DNA of 64,000 bases from Thermoanaerobacterium saccharolyticum (GTDB lineage: Bacteria; Bacillota; Thermoanaerobacteria; Thermoanaerobacterales; Thermoanaerobacteraceae): assembly GCF_000747665.1 (NCBI RefSeq), contig NZ_BBKT01000051.1:24417-88416 (forward strand), given 5' to 3'. Under the pieces are notes generated by a model. It was given only the letters and a program-made list of their open reading frames with translations, was not told the origin of the DNA and did no database searches. Shown piece by piece: positions 1-8,543 of the stretch; the stretch's first letter is position 1, and every line of letters starts with the position of its first letter. The translations under genes were made by a program, and so were the position numbers.

Positions 1-1235
1 GAGCCAGAGACTATCTCGTTCCAAGTAGAGTACAACCTGGTAAATTTTTTGCGTTACCACAATCGCCGCAGATATTTAAGCAGCTTTTGATGATATCGGG
101 GTTTGATAGGTACTATCAGATTGCAAAATGCTTAAGAGATGAGGATTTAAGGGCAGATAGGCAGCCTGAGTTTACGCAGATCGATATAGAGATGTCGTTC
201 GTTGATGAAGATGATGTCATATCCATAAATGAACGTATGGTAGCTAAAATATTTAAGGAAATTCTAAATATAGATTTAGAGCTTCCTTTCAAGAGAATTT
301 CTTGGCAGGAAGCAATGGACAGGTTTGGCTCTGATAAGCCTGATTTAAGATTTGGAATGGAGTTAAAAAATCTTTCATCAATATTTGTGGATTCTGAATT
401 TAAAGTCTTTAAAGACGCAATAGACAATGGTGGTTCTGTAAGGGCAATAAATGTGAAAGGTGCAGCATCTATCCCTAGAAGGCAATTAGATGAGCTTGTA
501 GAATATGTAAAGACATATAAGGCAAAGGGACTTGTATGGATACAGATGTCAGATGATGGGCCAAAATCTCAAATATCGAAATTTTTAAAAGAAGCTGAAT
601 TGACACAGGTCTTAAACACGATGGAAGCAGAAAAAGGCGATTTGATATTGATAATAGCTGACAGAAACAATATGATAGTTTACGATGCTTTAGGCCATTT
701 AAGATTGGAAATGGGGAAAAGATATAATCTCATCGATGAGAATAAATATGAATTTTTATGGGTCGTAGATTTTCCATTATTGGAGTACAGTGAAGAAGAA
801 AAAAGATATGTTGCGATGCACCACCCGTTTACTGCTCCAAAAGATGAGGATATAGAAATGCTTGACAAAAACCCAGGACAAGTAAGAGCGAAAGCGTATG
901 ACATTGTATTAAATGGCATGGAAATAGGTGGCGGCAGTATTAGAATACACGATACAGAGTTGCAAAAAAAGATGTTTGAAGTGCTGGGATTCACCGATGA
1001 GGATGCTGAAGCACGATTTGGGTTTTTGCTGAATGCTTTTAAATATGGAGCACCGCCACATGGTGGCATCGCATATGGGCTTGATAGATTGACAATGATA
1101 CTTACAGGTACAGATAACATAAGAGATGTTATCGCATTTCCAAAAACTCAGAATGCGTGCGATCTTATGTCGGATGCGCCATCTGAAGTATCTAAAGAGC
1201 AGTTAGATGAATTGCACATAAAGGTCAACCTATAA
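1..1235 (+). CDS. aspS: Aspartyl-tRNA synthetase, 3' part (5' end outside window)
   Basis: Charges tRNA-Asp with aspartate in the cytoplasm. The reading frame is open from base 3, so the gene enters from the left; about 410 C-terminal residues are present. Seen: the class II motif 2 region with FRDED-like residues (CLRDEDLRADRQPEFTQ), the bacterial-type GAD insertion domain in the middle, and class II motif 3 near the end (GGIAYGLDRL). The GAD domain marks it as the bacterial rather than the archaeal form. Gene order aspS, 6S RNA, tcdA matches Bacillus subtilis aspS-bsrA-yrvM. No frameshift in the visible part. Confidence 0.97.
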   Translation, partial: ARDYLVPSRVQPGKFFALPQSPQIFKQLLMISGFDRYYQIAKCLRDEDLRADRQPEFTQIDIEMSFVDEDDVISINERMVAKIFKEILNIDLELPFKRISWQEAMDRFGSDKPDLRFGMELKNLSSIFVDSEFKVFKDAIDNGGSVRAINVKGAASIPRRQLDELVEYVKTYKAKGLVWIQMSDDGPKSQISKFLKEAELTQVLNTMEAEKGDLILIIADRNNMIVYDALGHLRLEMGKRYNLIDENKYEFLWVVDFPLLEYSEEEKRYVAMHHPFTAPKDEDIEMLDKNPGQVRAKAYDIVLNGMEIGGGSIRIHDTELQKKMFEVLGFTDEDAEARFGFLLNAFKYGAPPHGGIAYGLDRLTMILTGTDNIRDVIAFPKTQNACDLMSDAPSEVSKEQLDELHIKVNL

Positions 1236-1245
1236 ACGTTTAACC

Positions 1246-1274
1246 TTGAAAAATCCTTAAAAATGTGCTAATAT
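1246..1274 (+). promoter_or_regulatory. SigA-type promoter of 6S RNA
   Basis: TTGAAA at 1246-1251 and TAATAT at 1269-1274 are separated by 17 bp, so transcription should begin near 1281, at the 5' end of the predicted 6S RNA. Confidence 0.75.
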
Positions 1275-1280
1275 ATTTTT

Positions 1281-1460
1281 AGAAACCCTATGGTGTGCGT
1301 GAAATGCGGTAATGTTTTGAGCCAACACCTATAAAAAGGGAGCCTGGGCTCTGGTAATGGAATATACGCCATCTTTGAATGGACATATGAAGTTATCAGG
1401 AGGGCACCCACCTGCGAGAGCAGGTTCAAAACACCGACTTAACGGCACTATGGGGATTTT
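1281..1460 (+). ncRNA. ssrS: 6S RNA
   Basis: Non-coding interval of about 180 nt between aspS and tcdA, the same place that holds 6S-1 RNA (bsrA) in B. subtilis. The 5' ACCC-tat-GGTG and 3' CAC-tat-GGGG segments can pair to close a long rod with an internal loop. Further inward, GGAGGGCACCCACC followed by a CCTGC/GCAGG hairpin resembles the 3' arm of Firmicutes 6S RNAs. A T6 run follows the closing stem. 6S RNA binds housekeeping RNA polymerase by mimicking an open promoter. The assignment rests on synteny and fold; a covariance-model search would settle it. Confidence 0.85.
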
Positions 1461-1478
1461 TTATTGGAGGAATCAGCA

Positions 1479-2231
1479 TTGTTACACGCTTTTTCGAGAA
1501 CGGAATTATTAATAGGAAAAGATAATTTAGATAAATTAAAAAGATCTACTGTTGCTGTTTTTGGTATGGGCGGCGTAGGCTCATACACAGCAGAAGCTTT
1601 AGCAAGAAGTGACATTGGGAGGTTAGTAATAGTAGACGATGACACAGTCTGCTTAACCAACATAAATAGACAAATACATGCAACAAGAAAAACAGTTGGA
1701 AAACCAAAAGTTGAAGTAATGAAAGAAAGACTTTTAGAAATAAATCCTAAACTTGAAGTTATATCACATCAAACATTTTATAGCAGCGAAAATAGCAATA
1801 TGTTATTATCTCCTGATTACGATTATGTTGTTGATGCGATTGACACAGTTTCGTCAAAAATAGACCTTGTTGTTAAATGCAATGAGATGGGCATACCGAT
1901 TATTAGCTGCATGGGTGCAGCAAATAAACTAGATCCTACAAAATTTGAGGTGGCTGATATATACGATACGAGCATATGCCCTCTTGCAAAAGTCATGAGA
2001 TATGAATTGAGAAAACGCGGTATAAAATCGCTAAAAGTAGTTTATTCTAAAGAAAAGCCTATAAAACCTCTGTTCGATGTGGAAACATGTAAAGAACAGT
2101 GTATATGCACAAATAAAGAGAGAACTTGTGTCAAAAGAAGACAGATACCAGGCAGTGTATCTTTTGTGCCGCCAGTAGCTGGTTTTATTTTGGCAGGTGA
2201 AGTCATAAAGGATATACTTGGGTACAAGTAA
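1479..2231 (+). CDS. tcdA: tRNA threonylcarbamoyladenosine dehydratase (ThiF/E1-like, YrvM/TcdA)
   Basis: ATP-dependent cyclisation of t6A37 to ct6A37 in ANN-reading tRNAs. The N-terminal Rossmann motif GMGGVGS is followed by the adenylation-domain DDDTVCLTNINRQ. Paired cysteines near the C-terminus (CKEQCICTNKERTC) fit a metal or catalytic Cys region. I choose TTG 1479 because GGAGG lies at 1466-1470 and the family begins MLHAFSRTELLIG; an in-frame TTG at 1464 lies on top of the ribosome binding site. About 250 aa, normal for the family. It follows 6S RNA as yrvM does in Bacillus. Confidence 0.92.
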   Translation: MLHAFSRTELLIGKDNLDKLKRSTVAVFGMGGVGSYTAEALARSDIGRLVIVDDDTVCLTNINRQIHATRKTVGKPKVEVMKERLLEINPKLEVISHQTFYSSENSNMLLSPDYDYVVDAIDTVSSKIDLVVKCNEMGIPIISCMGAANKLDPTKFEVADIYDTSICPLAKVMRYELRKRGIKSLKVVYSKEKPIKPLFDVETCKEQCICTNKERTCVKRRQIPGSVSFVPPVAGFILAGEVIKDILGYK

Positions 2232-2239
2232 AAAATCTG

Positions 2240-2268
2240 TTGACAAATTTTCGTAGAAGAATTATACT
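2240..2268 (+). promoter_or_regulatory. SigA-type promoter for the csoR-like gene
   Basis: Consensus TTGACA at 2240-2245 and TATACT at 2263-2268 with a 17-bp spacer, immediately after the tcdA stop codon. Confidence 0.8.
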
Positions 2269-2275
2269 AAATTTG

Positions 2276-2290
2276 TACCTAATAGGGGTA
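2276..2290 (+). promoter_or_regulatory. Candidate CsoR-type operator
   Basis: An imperfect inverted repeat TACC(n7)GGTA lies just downstream of the -10 box and 12 bases before the csoR-like ATG. CsoR-family operators are short GC-tract palindromes of this kind, so autoregulation is plausible. Inference from position and symmetry only. Confidence 0.4.
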
Positions 2291-2302
2291 TAGGAGGTAA
2301 AT

Positions 2303-2576
2303 ATGAATTCGTATCAAGATGAGAAAGACGATTTACTTAGAAGGCTAAAAAAAAATCGAAGGACAAATAAAGGGAATACAGAAAATGATAGAAAAAGACA
2401 TATATTGCGTAGATGTCTTGATTCAAGTTGCTGCCGTAAGATCGGCTATAAATAGCGTAGGTAAAATATTGCTTAAAAGTCATACACTTGGATGCGTGAA
2501 AGATGCTATAAACACTGAAAAGCAAGATGATATGATTGACGAGCTTGTTGAAACATTTATGAAATTTATGAAATAA
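2303..2576 (+). pseudogene. csoR: CsoR/FrmR-family metal-sensing repressor, frameshifted
   Basis: All-alpha CsoR-family repressor of about 90 aa. From ATG 2303 (GGAGG at 2293-2297) the frame runs through DDLLRRLKK, then enters nine A's at 2346-2354. With eight A's it would continue as IEGQIKGIQKMIEKDIYCVDVL to the stop at 2576. The Cu(I)-type Cys-His-Cys signature is visible (YC-VD, SHT, LGC), which favours CsoR over the nickel or formaldehyde subgroups. The break is one extra A in a homopolymer, the same lesion seen in eleven other places here, so a sequencing error is more likely than real inactivation. No copper ATPase gene is adjacent. Confidence 0.85.
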
Positions 2577-2587
2577 CTTAAAGATTT

Positions 2588-2647
2588 TTAGCTTTTTTAT
2601 TTTTAGTTTTGTTTGTTGGATAAAATAAATCTAAAAGAAAAAGCTAA
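2588..2647. repeat. Inverted repeat between csoR-like gene and trxA
   Basis: TTAGCTTTTT at 2588-2597 and AAAAAGCTAA at 2638-2647 are exact reverse complements, with further pairing inside (TTTTTAG/CTAAAAG). It probably serves as a terminator for the csoR-like gene; the first arm ends in a T run. Confidence 0.5.
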
Positions 2648-2687
2648 TAATTAAAGAATTTTTAAAATATAATTAGGAGGTAGGAAA

Positions 2688-3008
2688 ATGGCAGAGGTAA
2701 CAATAACAAAAGATAATTTTCAGGAAGAGGTTGTTAATTCGAATATACCAGTATTGGTAGACTTCTGGGCTGAGTGGTGTGGTCCATGCAGGATGGTTTC
2801 GCCTATAATAGAAGAGTTAGCTGAAGATTATGAAGGAAAAGTGAAAGTTGGCAAAATCAATGTAGATGAAGAAAATGAGCTTGCAATGCAATTTAGAATA
2901 ATGAGCATTCCTACGATAGCTCTTTTCAAAGACGGCAAAATGGTAGATAAAATCATAGGCGCAAGGCCAAAATCTGATTTTGAGGATTTTATAAATAGGA
3001 ACATATAA
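2688..3008 (+). CDS. trxA: Thioredoxin
   Basis: Cytoplasmic disulfide reductase of 106 aa with the classical active site WCGPC near residue 31, the conserved buried Asp in VDFWAEW, and the cis-proline loop (SIPTIALF). RBS AGGAGG lies 8 bp before ATG. Monocistronic: a hairpin precedes it and a strong terminator follows. No thioredoxin reductase is nearby. Confidence 0.97.
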   Translation: MAEVTITKDNFQEEVVNSNIPVLVDFWAEWCGPCRMVSPIIEELAEDYEGKVKVGKINVDEENELAMQFRIMSIPTIALFKDGKMVDKIIGARPKSDFEDFINRNI

Positions 3009-3012
3009 ACAT

Positions 3013-3052
3013 AAAAAAACTGTTATTGCTTTTATGCATAACAGTTTTTTTA
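3013..3052 (+). terminator. Intrinsic terminator of trxA
   Basis: AAAACTGTTAT and ATAACAGTTTT arms flank an 11-nt loop, followed by a T run. Confidence 0.9.
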
Positions 3053-3134
3053 GTTAAAAACATTTGTGTTTAGAGTATAATAGCAATTAAATTGGAAAAA
3101 CTGTATATATCAAGGCAAAGAAGGGATGACAAAA

Positions 3135-3785
3135 ATGTATCGCATTCCAAATCACATCGGAATTATTCCTGACGGAAATAGACGATGGGCACAAAATAAA
3201 AATATGCCGAAAGAAGCAGGCTATTCATATGGATTGGAACCTGGAATTGCACTTTACAGGTTATGCCGTGAGCTTGGTGTTAAAGAATTAACATTTTATG
3301 GTTTTACACAAGATAACACAAAACGCCCTTCTGTTCAGACAGAAGCATTTAAAAAAGCCTGTATTGATGCCGTTAAAATGCTTGAAAAAGAAGATGCAGA
3401 TCTTTTAGTCATAGGAAACTATAATTCTCCCATGTTTCCACAAGAACTATTGCCGTATTGTAAACGAAAAAAGATTGGCAGTGGGAAGATGAAAGTCAAT
3501 TTTCTTGTCAATTATGGATGGCAGTGGGATTTGAATAGTGCATTAAAAGCTTTAAGCAATGGAGAAAAAAGAGATATACTAGATTTAATTTCATCAAAAG
3601 ATATTTCACGAATAGATTTGATTATAAGATGGGGAGGCAGAAGAAGGTTAAGCGGCTTTTTGCCTGTTCAATCAATATATTCTGACTTTTATGTTATTGA
3701 TGATTATTGGCCGGATTTCAAGCCTCAGCATCTTTATGAAGCGCTTGAATGGTACTCGAAACAAGATATAACGCTGGGAGGTTAA
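3135..3785 (+). CDS. Divergent UppS-like cis-prenyltransferase
   Basis: Cis-prenyltransferase (undecaprenyl diphosphate synthase) family, about 216 aa. The substrate-binding HIGIIPDGNRRWA motif with its catalytic Asp is present. The usual FSTENWKRP is FTQDNTKRP, and the usual IRT(S/G)GE(x)R is IRWGGRRRLS. The Mg-binding Glu of the ..YSE.Y.. motif is Asp here (YSDFY), before the conserved WPDF. It is about 30 residues shorter than standard UppS. GAAGGG abuts an upstream ATG at 3126, so ATG 3135 is the better start. It stands alone with its own terminator, whereas housekeeping uppS normally sits beside cdsA and frr. Probably a secondary paralogue; product chain length unknown. Confidence 0.82.
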   Translation: MYRIPNHIGIIPDGNRRWAQNKNMPKEAGYSYGLEPGIALYRLCRELGVKELTFYGFTQDNTKRPSVQTEAFKKACIDAVKMLEKEDADLLVIGNYNSPMFPQELLPYCKRKKIGSGKMKVNFLVNYGWQWDLNSALKALSNGEKRDILDLISSKDISRIDLIIRWGGRRRLSGFLPVQSIYSDFYVIDDYWPDFKPQHLYEALEWYSKQDITLGG

Positions 3786-3812
3786 ATGTCATCATTTTTG
3801 ATGGCATTTTTT
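3785..3812 (+). terminator. Intrinsic terminator of uppS-like gene
   Basis: ATGtCATC/GATGgCAT stem with an ATTTTT loop and a T-rich tail, overlapping the stop codon. Confidence 0.8.
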
Positions 3813-3894
3813 ATTTCTGCTCACTTTTATATACATACATATATATAGTATAATAATGCTGATGTAAGAATAAAGTTTGTAAAAGGTGAAAATC

Positions 3895-5223
3895 ATGGAT
3901 ATGTTTCAATTTGCACAAGACAAATTTATAAAAAGTAATGCACCGTTGGCAGATCGCATGAGACCTACTACTCTTGATGAGTTTGTTGGTCAAAAGCATA
4001 TATTAGGGCATGACAAACTTCTATATAGAGCTATAAAAGCGGATAGAGTCAGATCGTTAATATTTTATGGACCTCCTGGTACAGGTAAGACAACACTTGC
4101 AAATATAATAGCTAATACGACGAAATCTAGTTTTGAAAAGTTAAATGCTGTAACATCTGGTGTGGCAGATATAAAAAAGATAGTAAATGAGTCAAAAGAT
4201 AGATTGTCGATGTATGGCAAAAGGACAATTTTATTCATCGATGAGATACATCGCTTTAACAAATCACAGCAGGATGCACTGCTTCCATATGTTGAAGATG
4301 GAACGATAATTTTGATTGGTGCCACAACCGAAAATCCATATTTTGAGGTTATCCGTCCTTTAGTATCAAGGTCTATGATATTTGAGCTTTATCCACTTAG
4401 CGATGATGAGGTAAAGGAAATAGTTTTACGAGCTTTAAAAGATGAAAAGCGTGGACTTGGAAATGAAAAGATTAAGATAACGGATGATGCGTTAAATCAT
4501 ATAATTGCATATTCTGATGGTGATGCAAGGGCTGCACTTAATGCAATAGAATTAGCATTTTTAACTACAGAGAGAGATGTAGATGGGATAATTAACATAG
4601 ACATAGAAGTAGCTCAAGAATGTATACAAAGAAAAGTGCTAAAGTATGATAAAAATGGTGACAATCATTACGACACTATTTCTGCTTTTATCAAAAGTAT
4701 GAGGGGGTCTGATCCTGACGCTGCTTTATATTGGCTTGCAAAGATGATTTATGCTGGAGAAGATCCCATGTTTATTGCAAGGAGAATAGTTATTTGTGCA
4801 GCAGAGGATGTGGGAAATGCTGATCCAAATGCGCTTAATATAGCGGTATCTGCCATGCAGGCAGTAAATCAGATCGGGATGCCTGAGGGCAGAATAATAT
4901 TAGCACAAGCTGCAATTTATGTTGCCTGTGCGCCTAAAAGCAACTCATCGGTGGTTGGCATTGATAAAGCACTTGAAGACATCAAGAATCAAAAAACTGG
5001 TGCAGTTCCAAAGCATCTTCAAGATGCTCATTACAAAGGTGCTGAAAAATTAAATCGCGGTGTTGGGTATAAGTATGCACATGATTTTAAAAATCATTAT
5101 GTAAAACAGCAATACCTTCCAGACGAATTAATAGGTAAAAAATATTACAATCCATCTACAATGGGATATGAAAAGAAAATATCAGATTGGCTCAGATTTA
5201 TAAAAGATGGCAGTGATGGTTAA
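3895..5223 (+). CDS. rarA: RarA/MgsA-family replication-associated AAA+ ATPase
   Basis: Clamp-loader-like AAA+ ATPase acting at stalled replication forks. Walker A GPPGTGKTT near residue 58, Walker B ILFIDEIHRFNK, sensor-1 ATTENPYFE, an arginine finger region (RPLVSRS), and the C-terminal RarA domain with DPDAALYWLAKMI and AEDVGNADP. About 442 aa, normal for the family. ATG 3895 preferred over GTG 3886, because AAAGGTG at 3882-3888 serves as RBS for the former. Single gene between two transcription units. Confidence 0.95.
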   Translation: MDMFQFAQDKFIKSNAPLADRMRPTTLDEFVGQKHILGHDKLLYRAIKADRVRSLIFYGPPGTGKTTLANIIANTTKSSFEKLNAVTSGVADIKKIVNESKDRLSMYGKRTILFIDEIHRFNKSQQDALLPYVEDGTIILIGATTENPYFEVIRPLVSRSMIFELYPLSDDEVKEIVLRALKDEKRGLGNEKIKITDDALNHIIAYSDGDARAALNAIELAFLTTERDVDGIINIDIEVAQECIQRKVLKYDKNGDNHYDTISAFIKSMRGSDPDAALYWLAKMIYAGEDPMFIARRIVICAAEDVGNADPNALNIAVSAMQAVNQIGMPEGRIILAQAAIYVACAPKSNSSVVGIDKALEDIKNQKTGAVPKHLQDAHYKGAEKLNRGVGYKYAHDFKNHYVKQQYLPDELIGKKYYNPSTMGYEKKISDWLRFIKDGSDG

Positions 5224-5280
5224 GGATAATTATTTATCATAAGGATACAATAAGATTTAGTTTTACATTCGTATAAATTA

Positions 5281-5339
5281 TTGACAAAATAAATTTATAA
5301 TGTTATTTTATTTAGTAGAAATCCGAGCAGAATAGTCGG
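5281..5339 (+). promoter_or_regulatory. Promoter and candidate IscR-like operator of the rrf2-iscS operon
   Basis: TTGACA at 5281-5286 is followed 17 bp later by an extended -10 (TGt-TATTTT, 5301-5309). Downstream, CCGA (5323-5326) and TCGG (5336-5339) form an inverted repeat. On the minus strand it reads ATACCGACTATTC.., resembling the Fe-S IscR type 1 site (ATA-CC-GACT..). Position between promoter and RBS suggests autorepression by the first gene product. Confidence 0.55.
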
Positions 5340-5356
5340 TATTAAGGAGGGTCTAT

Positions 5357-5806
5357 ATGAAATTATCGACAAAAGGAAGATATGGAGTTCAAGCTATGTT
5401 TGAGCTTGCTTTGTATTATGGTGAGGGACCGATATCTTTAAAGGTTATAGCTGAAAATGAAGGATTATCAGAACATTATTTAGAACAGCTTATTGCTGTT
5501 TTGAGAAAAGCTGATTTGGTAAAAAGCATACGTGGAGCACAAGGCGGGTATATGTTATCGGCTCCACCGGATAAGATTACGGTTGGCGATGTCATTAGAA
5601 CTTTGGAAGGATCACTTGCTCCTTCAGATTGTGTTGTAGAGGATATACCATTTGAGTGCAGTAGATCGGGTGGGTGCCCAACAAAAGTTGTATTAGAAAA
5701 AATCAGAGATGCTATAAATAAAGTGATTGATTCGATCACGCTACAGGACATGGTCGATGATTATAAAAAAATGATACAGAAAAATTCTTACATGTATTAT
5801 ATATAG
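5357..5806 (+). CDS. iscR: Rrf2-family transcriptional regulator (IscR-like)
   Basis: Winged-helix Rrf2 protein of 149 aa. The N-terminal MKLSTKGRYGVQAMFELA and the recognition helix LSEHYLEQLIAVLRKA are typical. Three cysteines after residue 90 (DC.., EC.., GGC) match the [2Fe-2S] ligand pattern of IscR, although the second spacing is longer than in E. coli IscR. It lies 9 bp before iscS with its own RBS, so the pair forms an operon. It probably senses Fe-S status and controls iscS; a CymR-like cysteine-regulation role cannot be excluded. Confidence 0.88.
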   Translation: MKLSTKGRYGVQAMFELALYYGEGPISLKVIAENEGLSEHYLEQLIAVLRKADLVKSIRGAQGGYMLSAPPDKITVGDVIRTLEGSLAPSDCVVEDIPFECSRSGGCPTKVVLEKIRDAINKVIDSITLQDMVDDYKKMIQKNSYMYYI

Positions 5807-5815
5807 GAGGTTTTT

Positions 5816-6997
5816 ATGAATAGGATTTATCTCGACAATGCAGCGACTACTCCAATAAGATCGGAAGTTTTAGATGCAATGATGCCGTATTTAAGCAATC
5901 GCTTTGGCAATCCCTCTTCACTTTACTCTTATGGGCAAGAAGCTAAAAAGGCAATTGAAGAAGCCAGAGATAAAGTGGCCAATGCAATTTGCGCTAATTC
6001 AGATGAAATTTTTTTTACAAGCGGAGGTACAGAGTCAGACAACTGGGCTTTAAAAGGTGCTGCGTATGCCTTAAAAGGCAAAGGCAACCACATAATAACA
6101 TCCAGTGTGGAGCACCACGCAATACTGCATACATGCCAATACCTTGAGAGCCAAGGATTTGAAATAACTTATTTGTCTGTAGATGAGTATGGATTAGTAG
6201 ATCCAAATGAACTGAAAAAAGCTATAAAAGACAGTACAATACTTGTATCGATAATGTATGCAAACAATGAGATAGGTACTATAGAGCCAATCCAAGAGCT
6301 TGCAAATGTGTCTCATGAAAAAGGTGTATTGTTTCATACAGATGCAGTACAAGCAGTTGGAAATGTGCCTATCGACGTAAAAAAATTAGATGTGGATATG
6401 TTGTCAATGTCAGCTCATAAAATATATGGGTCTAAAGGAGTTGGAGCACTTTACATTAGAAAGGGCTTAAGAATTGATACACTTTTACAAGGTGGCGCGC
6501 AGGAGAGAAACAGGAGAGCAGGGACAGAAAATGTAGCTGGAATTGTGGGATTTGGCACGGCGATAGAACTTATCACTAAAAATATCGATGAACACATAAA
6601 GAAGTTGACAGTGCTTAGAGATAAGCTTATTGATGGGATACTAAAAATACCGTATACCCGTCTAAATGGACATCCAATAAAGAGACTTCCTGGAAATGTC
6701 AATGTTTCTTTCGAATTTGTCGATGGCGAATCGCTTATACTAAGCCTTGATATGGAGGGAATTTGTGTATCCAGCGGTTCTGCATGTACCGCAGGAAGCA
6801 TTGACCCATCTCACGTGCTATTAGCGATTGGACTGCCAGAAGAAATAGCCCATGGTTCATTGAGACTTACCATAGGAGAAGAAAATACAGAAGAAGAAAT
6901 CGATACGGTAATAAATAAACTGCCTAAAATAGTAGATAGATTGAGGCAGATGTCGCCACTTTTTGAAAGGATTAAAGAGGAGAAAAAACTTGTATAA
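5816..6997 (+). CDS. iscS: Cysteine desulfurase
   Basis: PLP enzyme converting cysteine to alanine and enzyme-bound persulfide for Fe-S clusters and tRNA thiolation. Seen: N-terminal YLDNAATTP, the HHAILHTC region, PLP lysine in SAHKIYGSKG near residue 200, and the active-site cysteine loop SSGSACTAGS near residue 325. 393 aa, group I NifS/IscS length. It follows the Rrf2 regulator, but no iscU/nifU or mnmA follows; the accessory island begins directly after its terminator. Confidence 0.95.
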   Translation: MNRIYLDNAATTPIRSEVLDAMMPYLSNRFGNPSSLYSYGQEAKKAIEEARDKVANAICANSDEIFFTSGGTESDNWALKGAAYALKGKGNHIITSSVEHHAILHTCQYLESQGFEITYLSVDEYGLVDPNELKKAIKDSTILVSIMYANNEIGTIEPIQELANVSHEKGVLFHTDAVQAVGNVPIDVKKLDVDMLSMSAHKIYGSKGVGALYIRKGLRIDTLLQGGAQERNRRAGTENVAGIVGFGTAIELITKNIDEHIKKLTVLRDKLIDGILKIPYTRLNGHPIKRLPGNVNVSFEFVDGESLILSLDMEGICVSSGSACTAGSIDPSHVLLAIGLPEEIAHGSLRLTIGEENTEEEIDTVINKLPKIVDRLRQMSPLFERIKEEKKLV

Positions 6998-7002
6998 TTA
7001 CC

Positions 7003-7040
7003 TGTGATGGATTCATTGCTGAACCATCACAATATTTTTT
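7003..7040. terminator. Bidirectional terminator between iscS and XRE-TPR gene
   Basis: GTGATGG (7004-7010) and CCATCAC (7024-7030) with inner TTC/GAA pairing form a hairpin followed by ATATTTTTT on the plus strand. The convergent XRE-TPR gene stops inside it. Confidence 0.8.
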
Positions 7041-8306
7041 CTCCCATTTTTATTCATAATCTCATTTTGCTTTGCTTTGTAAGAAATGTCTTTTGTCATG
7101 TTATATAAATCATCATAGAGCAATGATAAATCGCGATAATAGTATTGTGCTGAAAAATACTTCTCACATTTTTTAAATAAACCATAAGCCCCATTAAAGT
7201 CATTATGCAAATATTTTATATGGCCCATCATAAATTCATAATTGTGTTTACTCATTTCAGAGAGTTGGTTGACTTCTATATTGCTTGAAATCTCCATTAC
7301 TTTTTCGTAATTGCCTATATTAAAATATAATATCATTTCTTGAATGAAAAAGCTTAAGTATAGCTTATTATATTTTTTATATTCATCTTTACATCTATTG
7401 ACTACTTCAAAAGCTTTATCAAAATTACCGCTATATCGTAGAGAATTTATATAGTTTAGATGACATCTTCCGACATCATATTCATCATCAAAAAATTTAA
7501 ACAACAATATCGCCTTTTCTATGTATTTAATGGACTTATCGTAATCACCCACATTATAGCAAGCTATGTTTAAAGACATATAAATATGTGGCATAGCTCT
7601 TACATATATAAAATTGTCATGCGTATTAATAAAACTTTCCAGCAAATTTATAACCTTTTGAAATTGATTAGTATTAAGGTATAGATAAGCAAGATTATTA
7701 TGTATAATAAAGCAGATAGAATGGTTCAAAGAATCAAATTCGCATAAATATTTTTTAGCCAGTTCTAAATAGCATATTCCTTTTTCATAATTATGATTTT
7801 TAAGCATTATTTTAAATAGTATATTTAAAGCCTGACAAAAATTGTCTATATTTAACTTTTGAATATCTTCCTTTGATTTAAGAAATAAATTAACATATCT
7901 TTTTAAATATTTTAAAGCGTCATTATATAACCCTATATTAAAAAAAAGATGCGCCAGCATAATAATATTTGTTAAAATCTTGTATTTTTAAAAATTCATC
8001 ATGATTGTACTCGATTAATTTTACTATTTCATAATAATTCTGGCTATTAAATAAATCGCCGATGATAGAAGATGAGTTATCAGCATATTCTATCAATTTG
8101 TCGTATTTGACGTCGCTAATAAAATAACTTAAAGGTACTTCAAGCCTTTCAGATATGTGAATAAGTTGTTCTAAAGAAGGTAAAGCTTTATTATTCTCAA
8201 TCCTGCTTAAAACAACCCTATTCATAAAATTATCGCACAATTGGCTTTGAGAAATTTTCTTTTGAAGCCTTAAAGCCTTTATTTTACTTCCTATGTAAAG
8301 ATCCAA
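7013..8306 (-). pseudogene. XRE-TPR (Rgg/PlcR-like) transcriptional regulator, frameshifted
   Basis: N-terminal helix-turn-helix (KIKALRLQKKISQSQLC..VVLSRIENNKALPSLEQL) followed by tandem tetratricopeptide helices, the layout of RRNPP-type peptide-responsive regulators. The HTH part ends at 7938 after ..YYYAGASFF; the TPR part continues in another frame as ..NIGLYNDALKYLKR. The join is eight T's (minus strand) where seven would fuse the frames into one protein of about 430 aa. TTG 8306 is preferred as start because AAGGTGG sits just upstream. It is transcribed away from the CPBP/exporter genes and is the likely local regulator. Target and inducing peptide unknown. Confidence 0.82.
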
Positions 8307-8319
8307 CAATAACACCACC

Positions 8320-8338
8320 TTGTAACTATTAGTTACAA
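8320..8338. promoter_or_regulatory. Perfect 8+3+8 palindrome upstream of the XRE-TPR start
   Basis: TTGTAACT-ATT-AGTTACAA, two exact 8-bp arms, lies 14 bp upstream of the TTG start. A natural operator for autoregulation by a dimeric HTH protein; it also lies in the divergent intergenic region facing CPBP1. Confidence 0.6.
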
Positions 8339-8339
8339 T

Positions 8340-8543
8340 TTTGTATTTTTTAATTGATGGCATATAAAAGTATAAGAAAAAACGTAAATTAGAAAAGTAT
8401 ATTACATTGGTGAAATATTACAATTATTTTTAAATATTATACTACTTTTACAAAAAAATATAAAGATACTATAATAAAATCCAGAAATTTATTATATTGA
8501 ATAATAGCTTTTTAAAATAAAATTGAACAATAAGGTGAGGTAT
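8340..8543 (+). promoter_or_regulatory. Divergent intergenic region with SigA promoter for CPBP1
   Basis: TTTACA at 8447-8452 and TATAAT at 8470-8475 with 17-bp spacing face the CPBP genes. The remainder is AT-rich, and I see no short peptide gene in it. Confidence 0.7.
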
